The translations under genes and the position numbers were made by a program. Shown here one piece after another: positions 1 through 4,687 of a stretch of DNA of 7,028 bases; positions within the stretch are counted from its first letter, which is position 1; each line of letters opens with the position of its first letter. This stretch comes from an uncultured Bacteroides sp. (GTDB lineage Bacteria > Bacteroidota > Bacteroidia > Bacteroidales > Bacteroidaceae): assembly GCF_902491285.1 (NCBI RefSeq), contig NZ_CABUHK010000138.1, forward strand, positions 1 through 7,028, given 5' to 3'. Below the pieces are notes generated by a model. It did not search any database. It worked only from the letters and a program-made list of their open reading frames with translations, and was not told the origin of the DNA.

Positions 1-249
1 AAACAAGCCAAGGCAGATGTGGTCCGTGATTATTATGGCGGCGTTGAACCCTCCCAACCGACAACTTCCTCTCCTTCATTCACTCAAATAGCACCCGCCA
101 TGTTGTCGGAAGAAGAGTTTAGTCTTGCCGGGATCACAATCACCTTTAACAGTGGAACCACCATTTCGGTCAAACGGGCCACACCCGGTGGTGTGATTAA
201 AATGTTGCGCGATTACGAAAGAACGGAGGGAGATCTATGTATTCTCTAA
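1..249 (+). CDS. tnpA: IS66 accessory protein TnpA, 3' part only
   Basis: The frame is open from the first base of the window and ends at a TAA at 247-249, so the gene starts upstream and only about the last 82 codons are seen. The C-terminal stretch (ITITFNSGTTISVKRATPGG, then a short helix) resembles the end of the small first protein of Bacteroides IS66 elements. In this family that protein carries an N-terminal helix-turn-helix, which here would lie outside the window. A GTG at 19 could be read as a start, but it falls inside the conserved frame and has no supporting signal, so the gene is treated as truncated by the window edge. Its 3' end overlaps tnpB by 13 bp, which suggests translational coupling. 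TnpA is needed for IS66 transposition, but its biochemical role is not well defined. Confidence 0.8.
   Translation, partial: KQAKADVVRDYYGGVEPSQPTTSSPSFTQIAPAMLSEEEFSLAGITITFNSGTTISVKRATPGGVIKMLRDYERTEGDLCIL
225..230 (+). promoter_or_regulatory. Shine-Dalgarno sequence of tnpB
   Basis: GGAGGG lies 6 nt before the tnpB ATG at 237, inside the last codons of tnpA. It is the only strong Shine-Dalgarno match before a start in this window and fixes the tnpB start. It is consistent with coupled translation of tnpA and tnpB. Confidence 0.6.
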
Positions 250-587
250 CATCAGCCAATCGCTACTATCTGTACCAGGGCTTTGTTCGTATGAACCTTG
301 GCATTGACGGTTTATTCAAAATTATACGATCGGAAATGAAGGACTTGTCTCCCGTTTCCGGAGATATCTTTTTATTCTTTGGTAAAAACCGACAAAGTGT
401 AAAAATACTGCGTTGGGATGGCGATGGCTTTCTTCTGTACTACAAGCGCCTCGAAGGTGGAAGTTTTGAGTTACCGACATTTAACCCCAATACAGGCAAT
501 TACGAGATTTCTTATCAGGTTTTGTCTTTTATCTTAAATGGAGTGTCATTAAAGTCTGTACGGTTGAGAAAACGTTTTAGGATCTAA
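237..587 (+). CDS. tnpB: IS66 accessory protein TnpB (IS66 Orf2 family)
   Basis: The 116-residue product has the normal length for the IS66 Orf2 family (PF05717). It shows the family hallmarks in order: an N-terminal segment MYSLTSANRYYLYQGFVRMN (residues 1-20), a glycine-rich turn at SGDIFLFFG (41-49), and the signature WDGDGFLLYYKRLEGGSF (60-77). The protein is small and soluble, with no membrane segment. It is required with TnpA and the TnpC transposase for efficient movement of IS66 elements, but its precise activity is not established and no catalytic residues can be pointed to. The ATG is supported by a GGAGGG 6 nt upstream and by the conserved N-terminus. This gene is unrelated to the TnpB nuclease of IS200/IS605 elements despite the shared name. 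Confidence 0.93.
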   Translation: MYSLTSANRYYLYQGFVRMNLGIDGLFKIIRSEMKDLSPVSGDIFLFFGKNRQSVKILRWDGDGFLLYYKRLEGGSFELPTFNPNTGNYEISYQVLSFILNGVSLKSVRLRKRFRI

Positions 588-610
588 TTCAACATTCTGA
601 TTATTAGTTA

Positions 611-641
611 TTTGCGCTAAAGATATCATCCGGTTTATTTG
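611..641 (+). promoter_or_regulatory. candidate sigma-ABfr-type promoter for tnpC
   Basis: TTTG at 611-614, a 19-nt spacer and TTTATTTG at 634-641 fit the Bacteroides pattern TTTG-N19-21-TAnnTTTG, with one mismatch in the -7 box. Transcription would start near 645-648, giving a leader of roughly 27 nt before the tnpC ATG. A second overlapping match, TTTG at 638-641, N20 and TATCTTTA at 662-669, would start almost at the ATG and give a near-leaderless message. Such AT-rich matches arise easily by chance, so this is a suggestion only. Confidence 0.3.
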
Positions 642-669
642 GCCAATTCGTTGATTTTTTATATCTTTA
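618..669 (+). repeat. 9-bp inverted repeat in the tnpB-tnpC gap
   Basis: TAAAGATAT at 618-626 is exactly repeated in reverse complement as ATATCTTTA at 661-669, separated by 34 nt and ending 4 nt before the tnpC ATG at 674. In RNA the right arm would pair next to the start codon. The stem has only one G-C pair, so its stability is marginal. Confidence 0.5.
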
Positions 670-673
670 TGCC

Positions 674-2239
674 ATGAAAAAGGATGAGATCATAGAGTTA
701 TTGAAGGAACAAATCAAGGGATTACGAGATGACAACAACAGACTCTTGGACCAAATAGATGCTTTGATAAAGGAGGTTTCTTCCCTTAAAGAGGCACTCC
801 TTCAAAAAGGCGAATCTCTTAGCAAGCAACAGCGCCTTACTAAGGGACTCGCCAAACTTGTATCCAACACATCCGAACAGCAACAGGCTCCCCAATCTGC
901 CATATCCGAAGAAGAGCGGCAGAAGATAGAAGCGGAAAAAGCAGATAAGCGTAAAGCAAGAAAGAACAATGGGGCCAAACGTGACATGCATTATGAGATG
1001 GAGGAAGAAGAACATGTCGTTTATCCCGATGATCCCGATTTTGACATCAATAAGGCCCGGTTGTTTACCACTGTTCCCAGAATATGCGTCCGCTATGAAT
1101 GTGTACCCATGCGCTTCATCAAGCATGTCTACAAGATACACACCTATACGCAAGAAGGTCGCCTGTTTGAGGGAAAAACACCGGCTTCGGCCTTCTTGAA
1201 TTCCAGCTATGACGGTTCATTTATTGCCGGATTGATGGAATTACGTTATATACAATCGCTACCTGTTGAAAGAATCATCAACTACTTCGAGAGTCATGGC
1301 TTTACGCTGAAGAAACCTACGGCTCATAAGTTGATAGAGAAAGCCTCAAACCTCTTCGAAAATCTTTATAAGTGCATCCGGCAGACAGCTTTGAGTGATC
1401 CTTATAAGGCAGCCGATGAAACCTATTACAAAATACTCGTCCCGGAAAAGAACAGCAAGGGAAAAGGAGTCAGGAAGGGATATCTTTGGGTGGTTGTCGG
1501 CATAAACACCAGGATGATATACTTGCTCTATGATGACGGCTCCCGGTCTGAAAGAGTTATTCTTAACGAATTAGGCAGTTGCAAAGGTATCATACAAAGC
1601 GATGGTTACTCACCTTACCGGAAGCTCGAAAGCGATGCTTATCCCAATATCACACGCATCCCGTGCTTGCAACATATAAAACGGAAATTTATAGATTGCG
1701 GTGAGAAGGACCCGGATGCAAAAAGAATCGTGGAGCTGATAAACGCACTTTATCAAAACGAGCATAAGCATAAAGTTGGGGTTGAGGGATGGACGGTAGA
1801 ACAGAATCTTATGCATCGAAAAAAGTATGCGCCGGACATACTCGGAGAAATAAAAGATGTGCTTGATGAAATAGAAGAACGGGGGGATTTATTACCTAAG
1901 AGCGAACTGCAGGAAGCCATTACCTATCTTCGCAATGAGTGGAATGCAGTGGTGGACATCTTTAATTATGGTGACACTTATCTGGACAACAATATGGTTG
2001 AACGGATGAACCGGTACATATCCTTATCAAGAAAAAACTCATTGTTCTTCGGCAGCCATAAGGGGGCCGAACGAGGCGCCATACTCTATACGATAGCACT
2101 CACTTGTAGGATGCATAAAGTGAATTTATTTGAGTATCTCACGGATGTGATAAACAGAACAGCCGAATGGCAACCGAACACACCAATTGAAAAATACAGG
2201 GAACTGCTTCCTGACAGATGGGAAAAGGCTAATGACTAA
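674..2239 (+). CDS. tnpC: IS66-family DDE transposase TnpC
   Basis: The 521-residue product catalyses DNA cleavage and strand transfer for the element. Residues 1-50 form a leucine/isoleucine heptad region suggesting a coiled coil, followed by a charged basic linker (about 80-105). Residues 105-165 occupy the place of the IS66 zinc-binding domain, but only C138 and C143 are present there, so the usual four-cysteine ribbon is missing. The RNase H-like core shows the expected acidic residues: D248 in AADETYY, D310 in IIQSDGYSPY and E443 in LDNNMVERMNR. The CLQHIKRKF motif (331-339) is also typical. The C-terminal region (about 450-515) matches the IS66 C-terminal domain. The gene begins 86 nt after tnpB with no Shine-Dalgarno sequence, and the ATG is chosen because the coiled coil starts there. 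No frameshift or stop interrupts it. Confidence 0.95.
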   Translation: MKKDEIIELLKEQIKGLRDDNNRLLDQIDALIKEVSSLKEALLQKGESLSKQQRLTKGLAKLVSNTSEQQQAPQSAISEEERQKIEAEKADKRKARKNNGAKRDMHYEMEEEEHVVYPDDPDFDINKARLFTTVPRICVRYECVPMRFIKHVYKIHTYTQEGRLFEGKTPASAFLNSSYDGSFIAGLMELRYIQSLPVERIINYFESHGFTLKKPTAHKLIEKASNLFENLYKCIRQTALSDPYKAADETYYKILVPEKNSKGKGVRKGYLWVVVGINTRMIYLLYDDGSRSERVILNELGSCKGIIQSDGYSPYRKLESDAYPNITRIPCLQHIKRKFIDCGEKDPDAKRIVELINALYQNEHKHKVGVEGWTVEQNLMHRKKYAPDILGEIKDVLDEIEERGDLLPKSELQEAITYLRNEWNAVVDIFNYGDTYLDNNMVERMNRYISLSRKNSLFFGSHKGAERGAILYTIALTCRMHKVNLFEYLTDVINRTAEWQPNTPIEKYRELLPDRWEKAND

Positions 2240-2263
2240 AAAGGGATCATTAGCCTTTTTATT
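2223..2263 (+). terminator. rho-independent terminator of the IS66 operon, overlapping the tnpC stop
   Basis: AAAAGGCTAATGA at 2223-2235 pairs perfectly over 13 bp with TCATTAGCCTTTT at 2247-2259, with an 11-nt loop, and is followed by a T-rich run (TTTTTATTTT from 2256). The left arm contains the last codons of tnpC and the TAA lies in the loop. On the reverse strand the T run is short, so the hairpin should work mainly for + strand transcripts. Confidence 0.85.
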
Positions 2264-2278
2264 TTAATACACTATATA

Positions 2279-2297
2279 GAATCGCGGAGACGCTTAC
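2279..2297 (-). repeat. right terminal inverted repeat (IRR) of the IS66 element
   Basis: Read from the outer end inwards the sequence is GTAAGCGTCTCCGCGATTC. The GTAAGCG start is typical of IS66-family tips, and the position, about 40 bp beyond the tnpC terminator, fits. The inner limit is arbitrary, because the left repeat is not in the window for alignment. Confidence 0.75.
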
Positions 2298-2329
2298 ATA
2301 TGCAATACGATGAATGTAATGATGAAAAA

Positions 2330-2385
2330 CTCTACCTTCACCCGTAGAGAGCTTATTTATCAGGAGTTCAGAAGAAAGGTGAAGG
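2330..2385. repeat. short hairpin and interrupted inverted repeat
   Basis: CTCTAC (2330-2335) can pair with GTAGAG (2344-2349) around an 8-nt loop. Alternatively CCTTCACC (2335-2342) is exactly complementary in reverse to GGTGAAGG (2378-2385). The two pairings share sequence and are mutually exclusive in RNA. No function is evident. Confidence 0.4.
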
Positions 2386-2443
2386 AGAATAGAGAAATGA
2401 GTTTTTTGTAGGAGAAGTGTGAAACTTCTTTTAGTATAAGTAA

Positions 2444-2509
2444 AAAGTATAGCTTTAGAGAACGGAAAGCTTAGCTTTAGGTGGGCAAAAGCTATGCTTT
2501 AGGAAGAGG
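2444..2509. repeat. three tandem 22-bp units, each with a small dyad
   Basis: Three adjacent units of exactly 22 bp occupy 2444-2465, 2466-2487 and 2488-2509. The first 15 bases of each are close variants of AAAGCTTAGCTTTAG, with two mismatches between units; the last six or seven bases vary. Units 2 and 3 contain a dyad, AAAGC-N3-GCTTT; unit 1 has a shortened one. The preceding 22 bases (2422-2443) look like a fourth, degenerate unit beginning AAAC and containing TTTTAG. There are no unrelated spacers, so this is not a CRISPR array. Confidence 0.65.
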
Positions 2510-2533
2510 AAACAATCTATATGTGAAATAATC

Positions 2534-2547
2534 ATGAATATATTCAT
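2534..2547. repeat. 14-bp perfect palindrome
   Basis: ATGAATATATTCAT is a perfect palindrome in the gap between the tandem repeats and the LRR-gene terminator. No gene starts close to it, so an operator role is not supported. It may be a chance match in AT-rich DNA. Confidence 0.4.
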
Positions 2548-2580
2548 TCTGCTTAAAATTGGCCAAAAGCATGTTTCTTT

Positions 2581-2629
2581 TAAATAAGAAAAGGGCTGTT
2601 TTTAGTAAGTTGAAGTTTTAGACAGCCCT
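2581..2629 (-). terminator. rho-independent terminator of the LRR-protein gene
   Basis: AGGGCTGT (2592-2599) and ACAGCCCT (2622-2629) form an 8-bp GC-rich stem. Read on the - strand, the stem begins 8 nt after the stop codon at 2638-2640 and is followed by TTTTCTTATTT, a good U-rich tail. Orientation and spacing match the leftward gene. Confidence 0.8.
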
Positions 2630-2637
2630 CAATTCTT

Positions 2638-3687
2638 TTATTTCTTATAAACCAACTTGCTCGGAACTCCCTCCCCGAACAAATTATCACCCAGCGTCGT
2701 AATCTTATTTCCGGTAGCCAACACATAGCGGAGATTATCGCATCCCATAAAAGCACCGAACTCGATAGCCGTTACACTGGCCGGTAATTCCAGCGTGCCG
2801 CACAAGCGACCGCAATTACTAAATACACGCTGTCCGATTGATTTCAGGTTATGAGGTAATTTCATATTCAGCAGATACTTCTTTTGTGCGAAAGTGAAGT
2901 CGGGGATAGCCGTTGCGTTCGTTCTGGAAATATCGACAGAAACGAGGTTCGGCATATAATCACGGATCAGTTTGAAGTCGGCGTTATCCAGTTTCCCTTC
3001 AACGGTCAGGAAGTTGATGTCTCTGGGTTGCAGTCCCGCTTTCAGAATCTCTTCTTCCAGTTTGCCCATGGCCCCCACTTGCAGAGTTGTCTCTACCGGT
3101 TCACCTTCGATGAATGCAAAGTTCTGCCATCTGTCTTTGTAGCGGTAAGCGTCGCTGCTGCCCAGAGGGACGAAGATGGCGGTAACGCTGTCTGCCAATG
3201 CTTCCGGCAGCAGGTTGGGAGCTATCTTTTTCCGGATCTGACAGATTTTCAGATTCTCACAGCCTTTGAAAGCAGCATCTTCGATATTCTTCGTTTTCTC
3301 GGAGAGGATCACTTTTTCCAGTGTGGCTTTACCTTTGGTCACTCCGCCTACCACATTCGAGAAAGCATAGGCAGGGATGAAGTTCGGCATATAAATGTAG
3401 AATTTTCCATTGGGATAAGTACCGGCTTTTCCGCTGTACATCTTGATTTCCGCGTTCGAAATATCCAATACTTTCAGATTGGCAAATTCGTCACGGAGAT
3501 GCCGGAAGTCCTCTGCATTCAGTTTTCCGGTCAGTGTGAGGTGGGTGACACTGTTGGCTTCCTCTTCAGTCATCATGGAAATCAGCGTACCGGGCTTACT
3601 CACATAATACGTCTTACTCACTTGGGCGGCGGCTCCTAATGCATTAGCGGCCAGTAAGAAACTTATCAATAGTAGTTTAATTTTCAT
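2638..3687 (-). CDS. secreted BspA-like leucine-rich-repeat protein
   Basis: The product is 349 residues when started at the ATG at 3687. That start gives a clean signal peptide (MKIKLLLISFLLAANALGAA, cleavage near residue 22, no lipobox cysteine), so the protein should be exported. A longer frame reaches an ATG at 3735, but that codon lies upstream of the -7 promoter box at 3709-3716. The body has LRR_5/BspA features: segments such as LEKVILSEKTKNIEDAAFKGC and LELPASVTAIEFGAFMGC. It contains two related modules. THLTLTGKLNAEDFRHLRDE (from about residue 48) and its continuation NLKVLDIS recur as NFLTVEGKLDNADFKLIRDY followed by NLVSVDIS, about 177 residues later. BspA-type proteins of Bacteroidetes are often surface or periplasmic and some bind host proteins or glycans; the ligand here is unknown. 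No C-terminal sorting domain or membrane anchor is visible. It is transcribed alone, with its own promoter and terminator. Confidence 0.85.
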   Translation of the reverse strand: MKIKLLLISFLLAANALGAAAQVSKTYYVSKPGTLISMMTEEEANSVTHLTLTGKLNAEDFRHLRDEFANLKVLDISNAEIKMYSGKAGTYPNGKFYIYMPNFIPAYAFSNVVGGVTKGKATLEKVILSEKTKNIEDAAFKGCENLKICQIRKKIAPNLLPEALADSVTAIFVPLGSSDAYRYKDRWQNFAFIEGEPVETTLQVGAMGKLEEEILKAGLQPRDINFLTVEGKLDNADFKLIRDYMPNLVSVDISRTNATAIPDFTFAQKKYLLNMKLPHNLKSIGQRVFSNCGRLCGTLELPASVTAIEFGAFMGCDNLRYVLATGNKITTLGDNLFGEGVPSKLVYKK

Positions 3688-3697
3688 AATTTTGTAG

Positions 3698-3713
3698 ATT
3701 TGTTCTGACAAAT
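3698..3713. promoter_or_regulatory. 16-bp dyad overlapping the LRR-gene -7 box (candidate operator)
   Basis: ATTTGT (3698-3703), a 4-nt centre TCTG and ACAAAT (3708-3713) form a perfect 6-bp dyad. It overlaps most of the -7 box and the expected transcription start of the leftward gene. A repressor site or a 5' hairpin is possible; no regulator gene is adjacent to support either. Confidence 0.3.
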
Positions 3714-3716
3714 ATA
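3709..3716 (-). promoter_or_regulatory. sigma-ABfr -7 box of the LRR-protein gene
   Basis: On the - strand the box reads TATATTTG, a full match to TAnnTTTG. Transcription would begin near 3704, about 17 nt before the ATG at 3687. No good TTTG is found at the -33 position. The box lies downstream of the alternative ATG at 3735 and so argues against that start. Confidence 0.6.
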
Positions 3717-3758
3717 GGAAAAATAGAGAATACATGATGTTTTTTTATGTTTTATATC

Positions 3759-3766
3759 TAATTTTG
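3759..3766 (+). promoter_or_regulatory. sigma-ABfr -7 box of the CPBP protease gene
   Basis: TAATTTTG is a full match to TAnnTTTG. The expected start, near 3773, gives a leader of about 18 nt before the ATG at 3791. The -33 region has only a partial match (GATG with a 19-nt spacer). It is divergent from the LRR-gene promoter about 50 bp away. Confidence 0.6.
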
Positions 3767-3790
3767 TAGCCGGATTAACAAATTGTAAAA

Positions 3791-4687
3791 ATGGAGGCAG
3801 ACAACATAGATGGGAAGAAAGAACCCAAAAGACTTCCTGTGTGGGCATGTATCCCGCTGTTTATTGTGGTACTTTTCATATTTATTGGATTGTATGGGAC
3901 ATTGGTCAGCGGAGGCCTGTCGTTGGTTCTTGGAGTGGAGGCTCGCCATCCGGGAGTAGTAGGGTATATTTTCGTGGAGGCCGGTATGCTTTTGGCCGTT
4001 CTTACTGCCGCCGTCATCTTGCTTCGTCTCGAACGTCGTCCGTTTTCTGATTTGGGACTTTCCCTAAAAGGACATGCCAGTGGACTGTGGTATGGACTTC
4101 TGATGGCAATCTTGCTCTATTTGCTGGGTTTCGGAATCTCTGTTGTTTTGGGAGAAATAGAAGTCACCGGTTTCCAGTTTAAGCCGTTGGATTTATTGGG
4201 GTCGTGGGTGTTTTTCCTGTTAGTGGCGTTGTTTGAAGAAATTCTGATGCGCGGCTATATCCTCGGACGTCTGCTTCATACCAATATGAATAAATTCCTG
4301 GCACTCTTCATCTCGTCGGCATTATTTGCGTTTATGCATATCTTTAATCCGGAAATAGCTTTCCTGCCGATGCTTAATCTATTGCTTGCCGGTATGCTGC
4401 TGGGTGCTTCCTATCTCTATACCCAGAATCTGTGTTTCCCTATCTCTCTTCATCTTTTCTGGAATTGGATTCAAGGTCCGATTCTAGGTTATCAGGTGAG
4501 CGGAAATAATTTCACGACGAGCATGCTGACTTTGCGTATGCCCGAAGAAAACGTACTGAATGGCGGAGCCTTCGGTTTTGAAGGCTCGCTCATTTGCACA
4601 GTACTTATGATTGTTTTTACGATTCTGATTGTGTGGTGGGGAGAAAAAAGAGAAGCAATCAGTCTTGCGGTACCCCGATCATACTAA
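3791..4687 (+). CDS. CPBP-family intramembrane glutamic endopeptidase (CAAX protease/Abi type)
   Basis: This is a 298-residue polytopic inner-membrane protein with about eight hydrophobic segments (roughly 17-47, 58-80, 98-120, 136-158, 168-185, 190-210, 215-232 and 265-283). The CPBP signature is complete: EEILMR (E149, E150, R154), FAFMH (F179, H183) and HLFWN (H221, N225). These residues form the active site in Rce1-type proteases, so the protein is probably catalytically competent. Bacterial members act in bacteriocin self-immunity, peptide maturation or membrane-protein processing, but the substrate here cannot be inferred: no bacteriocin, prenyltransferase or peptide precursor gene is nearby. 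The N-terminus (MEADNIDGKKEPKR) is charged and probably cytoplasmic. The ATG has no Shine-Dalgarno sequence, as is common in this group, and lies about 25 nt after a good -7 box. The last 29 bp overlap the 3' end of the convergent tex gene. Confidence 0.92.
   Translation: MEADNIDGKKEPKRLPVWACIPLFIVVLFIFIGLYGTLVSGGLSLVLGVEARHPGVVGYIFVEAGMLLAVLTAAVILLRLERRPFSDLGLSLKGHASGLWYGLLMAILLYLLGFGISVVLGEIEVTGFQFKPLDLLGSWVFFLLVALFEEILMRGYILGRLLHTNMNKFLALFISSALFAFMHIFNPEIAFLPMLNLLLAGMLLGASYLYTQNLCFPISLHLFWNWIQGPILGYQVSGNNFTTSMLTLRMPEENVLNGGAFGFEGSLICTVLMIVFTILIVWWGEKREAISLAVPRSY

Larger units (their letters stand above)
1..2297 (+). mobile_element. IS66-family insertion sequence, right-hand part (left end outside window)
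   Basis: The gene order tnpA (3' end), tnpB (IS66 Orf2) and tnpC (DDE transposase), all on the + strand, is the standard layout of a complete IS66 element. The right boundary is set at 2297, because the sequence ending there reads, on the reverse strand, GTAAGCGTCTCCGCGATTC; IS66-family ends usually begin GTAA. IS66 elements commonly produce 8-bp target duplications, so the flanking ATATGCAA at 2298-2305 is the candidate duplication, but its partner lies to the left of this window. All visible reading frames are intact, so the element could be active. The exact IS name cannot be given without a database comparison. Confidence 0.9.
2298..2637. other. 340-bp AT-rich intergenic region between IS66 and the LRR gene
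   Basis: I find no convincing gene here. The longest reading frame starting at an ATG that I noticed is 33 codons (2310-2411, + strand) and resembles nothing I know. The region does hold several repeats: an interrupted inverted repeat (2330-2385), three tandem 22-bp units (2444-2509), a 14-bp palindrome (2534-2547), a short TTGGCCAA palindrome (2559-2566), and the terminator of the leftward gene (2581-2629). ATATGCAA at 2298-2305 is the candidate IS66 target duplication. Confidence 0.6.

Noticed and set aside
19..249. A complete small gene starting at the GTG at 19
   Set aside because: The frame is open to the window edge, and the family protein has an N-terminal helix-turn-helix that would lie further upstream, so this is a truncated tnpA.
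722..1153. A 143-codon frame on the - strand inside tnpC
   Set aside because: It is a shadow of the transposase gene without its own start signals or recognisable product.
2310..2411. A 33-codon ATG frame on the + strand just right of the IS end (MNVMMKNSTFTRRELIYQEF...)
   Set aside because: It has no recognisable family, no good ribosome binding site or promoter, and overlaps an inverted repeat. It is too short to separate from chance.
2444..2509. A possible CRISPR array
   Set aside because: The units abut directly with no unique spacers, are only 22 bp long and diverge from each other; no cas gene is present.
2884..3639. A 251-codon frame on the + strand opposite the LRR gene
   Set aside because: It is fully antisense to a gene with a signal peptide, clear family features, promoter and terminator. 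The translated sequence has no recognisable domain.
3688..3735. A 16-residue N-terminal extension of the LRR protein starting at the ATG at 3735
   Set aside because: It contains the -7 box of the gene, and the extension would put residues ahead of a normal signal peptide.
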